Positions 23,901 through 35,932 of a stretch of DNA of 64,000 nt are shown in pieces. Location: NCBI RefSeq assembly GCF_000182925.2, contig NC_026505.1:3472001-3536000 (forward strand). The letters are read 5' to 3'. The number at the start of each line of letters is the position of its first letter. The stretch's first letter is position 1. This DNA is from Neurospora crassa OR74A (Eukaryota > Ascomycota > Sordariomycetes > Sordariales > Sordariaceae). The position numbers and the translations under genes are program-made. The notes beneath the pieces are model-generated. The model was not told the DNA's origin, did not search any database, and was given only the letters and a program-made list of their open reading frames with translations.

Positions 23901-24253
23901 GGTAGGATCTGGGCAAAGCCGTCCCAACCGGCGGTCTCGAGCGTATACGCTGTGTGGTCAACAGCAGTCCATGCATTTGTACCAGAGTAAGCACGCCCAG
24001 CTAGCTTGTCCAAGAGACCCTTGTATTGGTAGTTCTTGGAGCCCATGAAGACCAGATGTTCCAGAGTGTGAGGGGCTCCGGAATCGTCAAAGATTTCGGT
24101 AGCGAGGGTAAAGTAACCGTTGATTTTGGGACCCTTGCGATCCGCCACAATGACCTGCATACCAGTACGCTCTGAGACGTACTGGGTGATTGTCGTCGGG
24201 GCATAGTCGGTTTCGAAGGTCTGCACCTTGCGGAACCTTGGTGCTGTCGACAT
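20971..24253 (-). CDS. M16-family zinc metalloprotease (YOL098C type) with acidic His/Cys-rich tail
   Basis: This is an insulinase-like zinc protease related to the poorly studied S. cerevisiae YOL098C group, probably cytosolic. Exons are 21284-24253 and 20971-21192, with a 91-bp intron (donor GTGAGA, acceptor CAG); the product is 1063 aa. The inverted zinc motif is H62-T-L-E65-H66, and Glu137 in TEVHHIDGEG is the likely third ligand, aligning with insulysin's EVNAVDSE. A charged helix around residues 500-560 (KKLKKTEKERLAKRREELGE) separates the two M16 halves. The last about 45 residues are a run of Glu/Asp, five His and several SEC/GC cysteines, possibly metal-binding. Start at MSTAPRFRKVQTFETDY follows the family; the frame stays open 64 codons upstream and includes an in-frame ATG at 24412, but that part looks non-coding. 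Confidence 0.9.
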
Positions 24254-25774
24254 GTTGCTGCTGATTGAAGGCAAAGAACCTTGGATATTACTGGGAAGAG
24301 GATTAGCCCATGGCAGTGAGATAGAAGTTGTAACAATAGTAATGCCGGGAAAATCTCGGGGAGCCTGCGAGTTGACATGGGGCATATGTAGCTGAGTTCC
24401 CCCTCTCCTCATGCTCGACCATGATGTAAAGGGATGAGGTACCAAGAGTTATGAGGGAAAATCGGTATGGTGATATCACAGGAAGTGATACTATGGTTAA
24501 CCCGTGAGTCGGCCGTGTTGGCAACTGGAACCACACTGCCCGTTGCTAGAGTCCCGAAGAACATGACTGAGCGTTTGGAAGACAGTATCATTTTGTGGGC
24601 CTCTGGGACAGGAGGAACGCGCGATGAGATAGAACAAGATGCTTGGGGAAGATACAATTGAAGGGTACTTTGTGAATGAAAAGGGAGCAAGGCTGGCGAG
24701 ATATGGGTATGAAGAAGTGCATCTCGAGGTGAAGTGTACAACAAGACTCTCTTACCAGCACAACTGTCTGGACGATGTTTGCCAGGTCGCTTTGAGAACG
24801 CTGCAGGTCGAGTAAGACCAGACAGGCGTGTTTGCTCTAGATGATGCCGGCTTAGCAGCCTGGAGTCGACGTACGAGTAGTTGACGCAGGGTTGATTGAT
24901 GGACCTTTGGTACAGAAACAAGGGTCAAATTTATCAGATTGCGGTCCGTGTTGTTGACAGGAAAGGAAGTCCACCGAGAGAAAGTTTGCCCCTCCTCAAG
25001 CCTGGTCTCTGGATGTAGGTTGCTCTTGCAATACGCGGGAAACAAGGGGTGCCGGAAGACTGGAGCACAGAGGCAGGACCCCGTGGGGAAAGCTCTGAGA
25101 AAGGAAATACATAAACATCGATCGATCTTGAACTCACCTTGGGTCGTCCCACTCAAAGTTTCACACTGACGAGTGAACGTAGAATAGATCTTTATAGATA
25201 CGATCCTAGTCAGTATCTCTAGCTCCCGCAAGATGGAGGCTCACGACAGGAATGAAATCCACAAGGACGGTATCTGCCACGACCTACCTCGACGACAGCA
25301 GGAAAAGAGGGGCATCCGGCGCTAACTACGGACAAGCACCACTGCTCAGCGGCAGCTGTCCGTCAGCTCTCTCTCACCTTCCGTCCCAGCGGCCGGGGAC
25401 CTCAAGCTTTCAGGTCCCTTGACGGCCAGCCCGGTCCCGATTGGTGCCGCATCAAGCACGCCCCACATGATCTCCCCTAGAACAAGTCTTGGCAGTACGT
25501 ACAGGGGGAGCTGTCAGTGGGTGTCATCAATGCCATCCATCAACTTATCCACAGCCAAACTGGCCGCAACTTGCTTGTCAACACCAACCAAACAACAAAG
25601 TCCGCGACAACTGCGACACTTCAGCAACAGTACTTACCTACCTACCTAGTCCGCGTATGACACCACGAAGAAGCGTCTAGGCAGTCGACCGGACCTCGAT
25701 CCGCTGCCACTCGGGTCACAATCGCAACCTCGAGCCCCATAACCACTATCAAAACAACATCCTATCAGGACAGC
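24254..25774. other. Divergent promoter region, M16 protease / ZW10-Dsl1 gene
   Basis: The 1.5-kb interval contains both promoters and leaders. Minus-strand frames here (up to 170 codons) have no recognisable content. No repeat or RNA gene is seen. Confidence 0.5.
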
Positions 25775-28684
25775 ATGGCCGTTGCGACGCCAGACTCGCC
25801 GGCTGGGCAGATTGCTCAGGCCCTCGTAGACTTCTCAGTCAAGGGCGCATTTCCAGAAGAGTCGGTATCCTCCTTAACAGTAGACTCTGATGCGCTCCCA
25901 GCAGCTATTGAAGCACTCGCCAGTGCAAAGGCCAAGCTCCAGGTACCAACCATTACTTTTCGACCCACGCCTATTAACTCTTTGCTGAGGCTTCGCGTTT
26001 GTTTGTAGGCCGAGATACACACCATCAACGAAGAAACTGCCGATGATGTCCGAACATGGAAAGCAAACGCCCAATTGGTTCAAGACGACATTATTCTGTC
26101 AAAAGCTCTAGCGAACGACATCCTGAAACAGTCGGAAGCGCCACAAGCGTCAGGGAAGGCCATCGAGGAAGCCGAAACCAGAGCTGCCTTTCTCGCCCGC
26201 GAGTTGGACTACAACACACAGCTGAGAAATGCATTGAAGGGAATCAAGGCCGTTAACCAAATACTCGACCAAGTTGAGCAAGCGCGGGATGAACGCCGTA
26301 TTCTCGATGCTTTACATCTTCTAGAACGTGAGCTACAATGCGTCTAAGAAGTGACTGGGTCGGTTGCTAACGTTGCGGCCAGGATCACGGAAAGTGCTCG
26401 ACGCTGTGCCCGTCAACAAGTCATGCCGTGCTATCAAACTCCTTGATATTAGAGCCTTCGAACTCAAGTCGGACGTTTATCAAGTATTCGATCATGTGTG
26501 GAATACCTTAATACACGTTGATATTGAGAGTCACAGGGTGTCAATAAGTGGCGTGAAGCAGGGTAAGCCGCAATCTTTTCAGGTGGTGGCACACAAGATC
26601 TGACCCATCGTAGACGAACCCATGAGCCTATCCGATGCCGTCGTTGGGCTCAAGACATACAACGAAGTCGATCAGCGCGCAACCCAACTATGGCATGACA
26701 TTGACAAAGCTATTTTTGCTCCCAGACTCGACACTAAGCAGGAACGTTTACCCAGTATCAAGATTAATGGAAACACTTTGGAGTTGGAGGGAACGTCCGA
26801 TCAAGCTATTGAGGCTGTGTTCCAAGACTTAGAGAAGGTTTTTGCCTTCCTGGTCGAAAAGCTACCACCAGAACTGGTCGAGACTATTTCAACTGTCTTA
26901 TTACCAGGTCTCATCCCAACTATGACCAGAACTTGGCTCGACTTGGCCGTTCCTTCCTCGCTTGAGGGAATGGACAGATTTCAAACGACAATATCAACGA
27001 CAAAGGGCTTCTGCACCACTCTCAAAGGGCTGGGATTATCGCATCTCAATGAACTACAGGAGTGGACCGAAAGCGCACCTCGGGTATGGCTATCAAAACG
27101 AAGAGAAGCTGCTCTGGACCAAATCAGGACGCAATTGTCTCAAGGACTGGGCGCATCAAAGCAGGTTGAAAGGGTTGAAAAACAGGTGGTTTCAAAGTCG
27201 GAGGGCCAGCAGTTGGCTGCCAATGGAGCCAAGGTTACCGAAGACGATGGTGGCTGGGATGCATGGGAATCCGATGGCGAGCAACAGACTGGCGGGCAAC
27301 AAATCAGTAAACCGGCTGCGACAACATCAGCCACCGAATTATCCGCTGACGCTATCGATGATGCGGCCGATGCCTGGGGCTGGGGTGAGGAGGACCCTGA
27401 ACCGGATAAGGTGGAGGAACCTCAGCAGAAAAAACAAAAACAGGAGGGGGAGGAGGACGACGATCCTACCGAGGCCTGGGGCTGGGGCGATGACGCCCAG
27501 AATGACGATACTGCACCTGAACAAACACCAACCGCTCTATTAGCTTCGTCAAAACCGCAGACACGGGAGTTGACTTTCAAAGAAACCTACAGCATCTCAT
27601 CCCTGCCACAGCCAGTCCTAGACTTGATATCTGCTCTCGCCGAAGACGGAGCAGCATTGACCCAGGAGAACTATGCCGACAGCCCCGTTGCTGCTGCTGC
27701 CGCCGGACTCTTCAGTCTCCCCACTCTTGCGCTGGCCATGTTCCGTGCCGTTGCCCCCCATTACTACGCTCCAGATGTTGGCGGAAACATGTGAGTACAC
27801 AACCGTACTTTATACCCAACGTCGAGTTGCTAACCCGGTCAAAGGTTTCTTTACAACGATGCTACCTACCTATCGGAGCGGCTAGCTGAGTTCGCCGAGG
27901 AGTGGGTGAAGAGGGATAATATCAGCACACGGGCGCAAACATTGCTAAGACTAGATAACGACATCAAGTCCATGCAGAGTTTTGCAAATCGTGCCTACAG
28001 CAACGAGATGAGCATCCAGAAGACGGTGCTCAGGGATCTCCTAGGGGGTAAGTTTTGCCCCTTTTCTTAACAACAGCCTCTCCTACGCGAAACCCCTTTT
28101 CCTTTTTTACCTCTTACTAATACCCAGCTCTCATTACCCCAGGCGAACAAAACCTCGTCCAGCAAGACGACACGGAATCCTGCGTCTCCGCCGCCGTTGC
28201 CCGAGTGCGCTCCCTCGCCATCGCCTGGGAATCCATTCTCTCGCGCTCCGCCTGGCAGCAAGCTGTTGGCTCGCTCGTCGACGCTGTCGCCAACAAGATC
28301 ATTGGCGACGTCATGGATCTGCCCGGCATCGGCCAAGACGAGGCTTACAACATTGCCAATCACATTGCTTCCGTCACGGCTTTGGACGATTTATTCCTGC
28401 CTAGTCGCTTTGCCACCGCCGCCGAAGGTCGTAATTTTGAAGAAGCAGCGAACGAAATCCCCACGACGGCGCAGTACGCGAGTTCGTGGTTGCGCCTCAA
28501 GTACCTGTCGGAAGTGCTGCAGAGTAACCTCAAAGACGTGCGGTATCTGTGGTTGGAGAGCGAGTTGAGCTTGTATTTCTCGGCGGACGAGGTGGTGGAT
28601 TTGGTGAACCTTAGCTTTGAGGATAATCCGCGGACGAGGGAGGTGCTTAGGGAGATTAGGGCGAGGCCAAATCCTCTGGGCTGA
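25775..28684 (+). CDS. zw10: ZW10/Dsl1-type vesicle-tethering and kinetochore protein
   Basis: This subunit of the Dsl1/NRZ complex captures COPI vesicles at the ER; animal ZW10 also works at kinetochores. Six exons join in frame: 25775-25942, 26009-26327, 26383-26562, 26614-27790, 27845-28047 and 28143-28684, giving 862 aa. The introns are 51-95 bp, with branch points such as GCTAAC. The N-terminal half is coiled-coil (EEAETRAAFLARELDYNTQL, LDQVEQARDERRILDALHLL). A disordered acidic linker at about residues 425-530 carries three tryptophan motifs: GGWDAWESDGE, DAWGWGEEDPE and EAWGWGDDAQ. These resemble the acidic Trp 'lasso' by which yeast Dsl1 binds coatomer. The C-terminal part (FLYNDATYLSERL, then LPGIGQDEAYNIANHIASV) is the helical tether region. 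The start ATG is the first in frame. Confidence 0.88.
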
Positions 28685-29951
28685 AGAGAGCTTACTACTT
28701 ATATGTAAAGGGGGTAGATATCATTGTGCTATTGGTAGTTATGATAAATGCAAGCATTCGTTTTACGAATGGATGGACGACAAGCTTGGCGGTCGAGGTT
28801 ATTGAAATGTTCATATCGGGTAGGTTGTTTTCCTTCCCGACTTCTACTCATACTTATACAAACCACAGGCGAACAGGCGGCTCGGGCCGGGCAATTGTTA
28901 GAACTTACGCAACTCGAAGCTTTACAAACTCTTTCATTTTCGTCCTCTCCTCTCTTGAATCCTCCAGCAATAAGCACCCACGGTTAAGGCAGAGGCTCCG
29001 CAGAGAGAACCACTAGAAAAGAACGTAAAGGTACACGCGAAAAGCCCTGATGTGGTTGTTGTCTATATACCTATCCAGTTTCCTATCCATTGTTTCTTTT
29101 CCTTCACCCCTTTTAGACCTTGGTAACTTGTTCCCTCTCGTTTCCCTTGATTTTCTCTCTTTCTTTTTTATCACCCTAGCTCCTCTCGTTGGTATTGGTC
29201 TGATTTGCCTGCTAAATTTCCGTCTGGCAATGACTTGTCTATCTCGCTGGCCTGCTGTCGCCTACAAGAGATACGGTGCAGCCATTTCCTATAGATTATG
29301 CGCCCGTAAACGAGCTCGTCAAGTGTTCCTTCTCTTCCCCGACTTTTGAGGTGCAAGGCACACATAAAAATATGGCGTTGTGTGGTATGGTATGGAATGT
29401 AGCCTAGCATCCGAGGGAAAACCAGAGGAGGTGTGGCAGGTTCACTCCACGTGAAGAAATATTCGTGAAAAAGATGCTACGGGGCTTATTGCTGGTAGCT
29501 AGGCAAATAGCTTTACTACCCTCTATCTGCGCAGATGACGGACAACTGTCGACTCGAGGTAGCTTTTGTTTTTGCCTGTGCCTGTAATTGGTCAAGCTAA
29601 GGTTTCCTTGATCTGCGTGCCTGCCTGCCTGCCTGCCTGCCTGTCTGTTTCCTTTCTTTTCGTGTCTCCCAAACAAACGCGATTCGCTTTCTGTTCTCTG
29701 TCTTACTGCCTTTCCACTTAACCAATGGGTATCAAATCTTCCTCCTCATGTCACTTCTTCACACCCTGCGCTCATCCTTGAATTGTCGTTGGTTTGAGGT
29801 AAACATGCCTCTCAACAGATGATGTTGACTTGGTGCTTGTTCCCAGGTGACCTGTCTTGGCCACTGATTTTCATATCTAAAGCTGACAACAGCTTTTCTA
29901 GATTGCGTCTGCGATGGCGAAGCAACACTGACGCACACCTTTTGGCATTTT
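28685..29951. other. Convergent intergenic region, zw10 / ice2
   Basis: The 1.27-kb stretch holds two 3' UTRs and a (TGCC)n microsatellite at about 29618-29642. It is T-rich on the plus strand around 29060-29200. No gene is seen. Confidence 0.5.
29618..29642. repeat. (TGCC)n microsatellite
   Basis: About six tandem copies of a 4-nt unit between converging genes. It is a simple repeat only. Confidence 0.85.
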
Positions 29952-31325
29952 TCAGTCCGCTCTCCAATGCATTCCTTCGTTCCTCTCCCCGAGATAAAGC
30001 TCGACAGCGTAGAGTCCCATGGTGGCAGCGACGTTGACCCAACGCCACGGGTTTCCACCGGCGTCACCAGCCCGGAGAGTCCACCCGATATCATCACCGT
30101 TGTTGGATACGCTGAAGTGCTGCAGCAATAAGCTCGTGTACACGGCGATGAGGATCGAAGGAGAGAACCAGCTGAGGAAGCCTACAAGGCGGTTAGCCCC
30201 GTCGGTCTCTTCCAGTAAGCTTGGCTCGTCCATGAGAGCTCTGGCGCCGAGCTCCCGAACAGCCGGAATGATGCGGGTGGCGCAGTAGAAGACGATGATG
30301 CGGTAGGTTAACGAGATTATGACGCTCGGTGTAATAGTTTGGAATGCGGCATAGAGGAATTGGAAAGAAGTGTTGAAAGCTTCAGGCAGACTGCTGAGGA
30401 TGTGCATCAATGTCGAATAGGATGCCATGATGATTGGGGGCAGAGGCGGGAAGTCGGGCTGAAGCGAGGCCGCTTGCTCGGCCGCAGCAGCAGCTTCGGC
30501 AGACGGCTGATAGTCGGTAAAGATCTGATAGACGCATAGAACGATGTAGGCAAAGAGGAGAGATGACTCTACGGCGTTGCCGCGCCCGCTACCAATTCCA
30601 TATGCTCCCAGGAATACGGCCGACGTCATTGTAGCTCCAATGAGTGTGGCATCGATGGTGTTTATTTCGGGGAAGTGCGCAACCCTCCAGAGGAAGTAAA
30701 CGGCACTGGAGATGATGGAACCAGAAAAGGCAAGAAGGAATATCTAACAAAAAAAAAGATGTCAGCAACATGATTTCCAAGAGATTCAAAGCGAGAGACT
30801 TACCATCCATGTATCGCCTCCACCGCGAGTGACGAGCCATCTTGCAACCCGGCCAGCAGTCTGTATCACCAAGAGAGTGCAGAAACCCTCCAGCAGTTGG
30901 AAAACAGGGCTCGAGTAACTCAGCGTCTTGTCCCAAGCTCCCAGAGCGACATTCTCGACAAATCCATGCTGGCCAAAGAAGTATTCGCCCCAAGTGCTGG
31001 GCTTGTGATTCGCAGTGGCAGAAGAGAAGGTGCGCGATACCCAGCCGGCGTTCTCAGCATCCACTGAGAACCTATTCAGAGACCAGATGAGAAGGGCTGG
31101 AATGATGATCCATTGCGACAAGCCGACACTGCTAGTGAAGAACCAGCGAACTCGTGAACTCTCCGGAGTAAGGAGCTTGCTGGTGCTGTAGATAAGGTAG
31201 AAGATGAAGAGGGATAGCGAGTAAGCTAAACCGGCATCACGACCGCCAACGTCGAAGGCAATGGGTATTAGGAGAACGATGCTCAGCAAAAAGATTGCAC
31301 TCGTCGAGGCGCTGATGAACCACAT
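29952..31325 (-). CDS. ice2: ICE2 family ER integral membrane protein
   Basis: Ice2 is a multi-pass ER protein; in yeast it supports cortical ER inheritance, ER expansion and the link between lipid droplets and phospholipid synthesis. Exons are 30804-31325 and 29952-30743, with a 60-bp intron (donor GTAAGT, branch GCTGAC, acceptor TAG), giving 437 aa. Roughly eight to ten hydrophobic segments are visible, for example TSAIFLLSIVLLIPIAF, LSLFIFYLIYSTSKLL, WIIIPALLIWSL, LAFSGSIISSAVYFLW and SVIISLTYRIIVFYC. The luminal or loop stretch FFGQHGFVENVALGAWDKTLSYSSP and the ending GNPWRWVNVAATMGLYAVELYLGER fit the family. The ATG context is good (CAACCATGTGG). The fungal role is inferred from yeast. 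Confidence 0.9.
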
Positions 31326-32977
31326 GGTTGCGGCGGGCGATGGTTGTCCGCCCGCTGCCGAAACCGACTATGGAATGTCGAAGACAAGAGGGCGCGTCGG
31401 GGTTGAAAACCTATCGAGAAGGTCGGCGAAACAGTCGCGGTGACGGGAGGCTTCCTTGGATGTGGTCGATGATGCAACCAAGGCCAGTTCGTCTACCCGA
31501 GAGTGACACACGAGCAAGGAGTGATACACGGGCAAGACACGGAGCACTGTGTGGTCAAGGCCTTGACGTCGCGGGGTTGTGTTGAAGAATGGCAGTTGAC
31601 AGAGTTCCGTCTTTTCTAGAAACGCCTTCTGCAGACTACCAGCTAGAGTTTGTCTTGCAACAGGTTGCTATGGCCTCTCCTTCTTTTTTTTTTTTCTTTC
31701 TTCCTTTTTTTTTCTTTCACGGAGCGTGTATCGCGTAGGTAGCAGGCATGAAGCGGACGCAGAGGTATGGTTGGTGTATCGGCCAATCGAGTCGATCGGT
31801 TGGTCCGTGGTCGGTCGGTTCGAAGGTTCGATCGTTTGGGATCTTGGTTGGATGTGATTCGATGAAGTGCTCGATTATGCAGTATGACTGTTGGATGCTA
31901 CACAAATAGCAGATGCTCCCGTCAAGGCAATGGGATCGAATGGGAGTTGAATCCTGATATCTGTCTCTCGACCAAACCGTCGGTGTAAATTGGAAGTTTT
32001 GGAGGTGGTGACCACGGTGGTGGTGGTGGGTGGCAGTGGAACGGCTGCTGACTGCTGGGTGAAGGAGGGGAGGGCTGAAACAAGAAAGCGGGAAACCCTT
32101 GGGTCTCCAATTTCTAAAAGATCTGCAGTCGCTAGTGAGGGGAGTAGCAACTCTCCAAGGCTGACCCTTCCTGGAATGACAGCTTTTCAGGGCTTTTGGT
32201 GGTTGTGACTTTTTGTCGTGTGCTCCTCATGCCCCTGCTCCACTGCACCGTCCTCGACGGAAAAACACATACAACCCTTGCTCGGCGCCTTCCCCCTCAT
32301 CTTGGCCAGCGGTCTAGCCAAGCCGCTAATCTAGAACTGCTAGCGCCTTGATAGCGCTGATAACGGCCGGCTCTGTAGCTCCCTCCACATGAGCTGAAGG
32401 TGGGCTTTTTATTGTGTGTGACCACCACGAACGACAAATTTCACGTGCTTCCAGTTGCGAGGTTCTTACATCATTGTTTGACAGTCCGCCGAGTTGAAGT
32501 GAGATATAGAGCTCTACATTTTGTTCAATGCGTTCCCAGTTTCATCCATTCACACTATTGAATTGAAATAAGCATAACGCCCCTAGCTATCATGGCTCGT
32601 CATCATCAGTGTGCAGCGTTCCCAAGGGAAGGTACCTACTGCATGGACTTTGCTTGGTTTTGAAAAGAGCCGAGGCTTCCCCTCCCTCAACTAGTTCAAT
32701 CCCATACCTAAAAGGACGATATAATCTCCCGTCACATGCTGAAAGGAGTGCGTGCAAGAAGGCTGCTATTCAAACTTGTCCGTCCAACAAGCTGCTCAGT
32801 CATGGCAAATGTAATGCTCACACGTATAAGTCTGGACAAATTATGGGAAAGATGACAACGTTGACTCGAGACATGGTGTATATTACTTCAACAGAATGCC
32901 TTGATATTCCGTGGTTTCTAACCAAGCCCACTTTCATAAATGCATCCTCTATGACAAATCCGCAACCATCACAAAAA
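31326..32977. other. Upstream region of ice2 to the tRNA gene
   Basis: The 1.65-kb stretch includes the ice2 promoter. A pyrimidine/T-rich patch lies at about 31677-31720, and GGT-rich sequence near 32020. No coding frame is convincing. Confidence 0.5.
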
Positions 32978-33048
32978 GCGCCAGTGGTTTAGTGGTAAAA
33001 TCCATCGTTGCCATCGATGGGCCCCGCGTTCGATTCGCGGCTGGCGCA
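32978..33048 (+). tRNA. tRNA-Gly, anticodon GCC
   Basis: A 71-nt cloverleaf can be folded by eye. The acceptor stem pairs GCGCCAG with CTGGCGC, followed by discriminator A. The D arm carries GGTTTAGTGGTAAAA (A box), the anticodon stem CATCG/CGATG holds loop TTGCCAT with anticodon GCC, and the T arm CCGCG/CGCGG holds loop TTCGATT (B box GTTCGATTC). There is no intron. A run of nine T at 33076-33084 is a suitable Pol III terminator. Confidence 0.97.
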
Positions 33049-33075
33049 TTTGTTCATTGAGCGAGTCAGTTCAAA

Positions 33076-33084
33076 TTTTTTTTT
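33076..33084 (+). terminator. RNA polymerase III terminator of the tRNA-Gly gene
   Basis: Nine consecutive T on the coding strand, 27 nt after the tRNA 3' end, as expected for Pol III termination. Confidence 0.8.
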
Positions 33085-35932
33085 CTTTCTCGGTCTTTCT
33101 TGTTTGCTTGCTTCGTTGTGTTATGTTGCTACCATTCGAGCACCTAAACGAGAGTTGAAGATAATTCCAACTCCAATATCGAGGAAACAAAATTAACACT
33201 TCCTAGCATTGCACTTCTTAAATGTTGGCGAAACTCATGAGACAACATCCAATCCAACCACATATTCCGCACATCCTAGCTCTGAAAGAAGGTGGAGCTG
33301 GTCCGGTGCTGTCCGGGCCTTGCTTGCTCGGTGGTCCTGATCTGAGCCGATGTTCGACCTCGACAACCCTCCCGTCAGCAGTCGCACGATGGACTTTGTG
33401 TCGTTTTGCAAGGTGTTGATTTTACTAATGATGGTTCATTGGCGTCCAATCGGTTTACGGAGAACGCCCTCTCAATGCTTCCAAGGCTCAACATTCACAC
33501 TTAGAGCAGTGAGCGATGTTGGGAGGTCAGCGAGGAGATATAAGAGGCGTATACTGCTGCTTTAGGGTCAGTTTCATGCCAAGAATACTACTATGTATAC
33601 GGTCAGTATGTATGTTTTACTTGCCTTGTCTCCTCGTGTGCCATGACTGCATCCTCCATTCTTCCACTGGCCACTAAATTGTCTTCTTGGACCGTCTGCC
33701 CATCATCGACGCCGATCACTTCAGCCCTGCCAACGGGTGTTGGTCTCTTTGGGCTGTCATATCCTAACAGATTTGTTAGAGGTACATGGACTGTCACATG
33801 GCAAGATACCAAGCTGTGATATGTGTTGTCTGGGCTATATAGTGCGTGCTTTCGTGATCTGTTTAGCGGACAGAACAATGATCTATCTCTTGTGTGGTGT
33901 CGTGACTCAGTGGCACTGCACACTTATAGCCCATATTATAGATGAACTGTACTATGTAAGTGCGAAAACTTTGTGAGGTGGGAGGGCTGTTGGAAACTAA
34001 GATCTTCGAAGGTACTGTTTGTATTTGAGTTGAGGGACGTTACTGCGTTTTGCCAATTGTGAAGATCAAGTATGGGCTATGACAAGTGAAATGCAACTCG
34101 AAACTCTTCAGGCACTGAGACTTTGAGCAGTGACACCTGGGTAAGGTTTTAAACACTACTGGCCCTGGATAGATCAAAAAGAAGTGAAACAACAAAATTG
34201 TGCAGAACGTAGCCAAAGAGTGACAGAGTTTTCAACTAGCCATTAATGTGATGTTCTGGTTGGACTCTCTCGCTCCCGAACCCAGATGAACACTTCCCTT
34301 TTGGGTACATGCAGCACCAGGCTAAGGAGCTTCATCGGTACATTACACAGAAGCAGAAATATTTCCAAAGCATGGATGACTTTCCAACAGTTCAAAACGA
34401 AAGGCTTGACACGAGTGTTCTTATCCATCAAACTGGGAGATCGACAGCAAGCCCCATATCCAGGATTGACAAATAGCCAGAACTGAGGACGATCGCATCG
34501 ATAACATCACAAAAGAGAACACGTCAAGAACTTGGGCTCTGGCTTGCCCTTTCGCGCGATTCGGCTTTCAGCATCCCTTATAAAAGGAGTTGGTGACGAT
34601 TGGCGGACGTCACGTCTCGAGTGCGAGTCGAACAGCAAAGTAGGGCACGATAACCGTCTTTGGCGCAACCACCCACCCACGTCGGCTGGCAGAACGATGA
34701 TCATCTATTGCCTGCATGTGCAAGATAAGTGCGTTCGCGCTAGTTACCGCTGCGAAGAAGATGGGTTCGAATAGTAACCAACAACGTCGCTGTGCGTCAG
34801 CCGTCGTCTTTTACGGCTCAGGTTACCACACCAGTGGTTTTCGAAGAATCGAACGTGTACTTTGTGCGATATCACGAAGCAAACATGCTCTCAGCTGGTA
34901 GGCACAAGGGGTAAAGGCCAAGCTGGAGAAGATTCCTGGTGTTCGGCCTGGAACCACGGTTCATCGGACAGCCGACCATATAGGGTTGCAGGCCCTGGAT
35001 GTAGATCGACGTCGCGCAAATGAAAGTACCGGGGGTTGTAGTTAATGACAAGCCTCTTATACTGAAGAACCTCATCGAGGCCAAGAATGGCAGGAAGGTG
35101 TAACATCAGCACACCCTCAATGAGACAAAAACGTGGTTTGGAGTAGTAATTTATACTACCTCTAGTGTTTGGGGCGGCAGCAAAGCTGCCTTCCTTCCCA
35201 GGGCAAGGAGAGGCTGAATCCTGGGTTGGGGCGTACACAGTCGAGGTAGCTGAAATGTAGATGAGACCTGGATAAAAATGTAAGTTGATGCCGTACTTAG
35301 TACGAGCAGGACTTTATATGGAGTCCGCCCGCGAAAAGCATTCCACCCCTACGGTAACTGCCCACTTACATACAGAACTGGGACTTCGGGCAGCAGAAAC
35401 CTTTGCAACTAACGGGTCAATTTGCGTGTGTTCGCAAAAGGGGGTGGTTGCGACGGTACGGGTAGTTACTGTACCCGGATTCACTTTGGCGTCCCAGCTC
35501 GTTGTAGGTATATATAAAAACGTTTGAGACGTGAGGCAAAAGAAGGTTTCTGGTGGCTCAAGCACAGGGTAGATGGGGCTCGAAAGTGAGGCGAACGAGA
35601 CCTCTAATCAAACGAACCAGTAAGAAAACAAGCATTTAAACCGACCAAAGCGTGAGCACTACAACGCAGCATATTATGGACATGCAGAATTATGTGCCCT
35701 GGCAGTGGCCAAAATAAATCAAGCGTTGTAGGCCCAACGATGAACAATATACTTGGTGACCCGATCTGGATGCCCCTCATGGACAGCAAATATGCCAAAT
35801 AAGCCATTGTCAGTCGATTGAGGCTTTTGGCGCTCCGTGTGCGAGATATATAACGAAACCTCTGCCCAGCTCTGTACCTCGACACTAGCAACTGAGGAGT
35901 CATTGTCCCCTTGAATCATCTAGGAAGCCGAA
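33085..35932. other. Gene-poor interval after the tRNA
   Basis: This 2.8-kb region is of mixed composition. The only frame with protein-like texture is a minus-strand stretch at 34891-35238 (115 codons, see findings). I see no clear gene, RNA gene or repeat element. Confidence 0.5.

Noticed and set aside
4309-24253. The two M16 proteases as a duplicated gene pair or functional cluster
   Set aside because: They belong to different M16 branches (PreP/Cym1 and YOL098C type), share only the zinc motif and fold, and are separated by five unrelated genes.
34750-34785. GGGTTCGAATAG, a tRNA B-box-like sequence
   Set aside because: No acceptor stem, D arm or anticodon stem can be paired around it.
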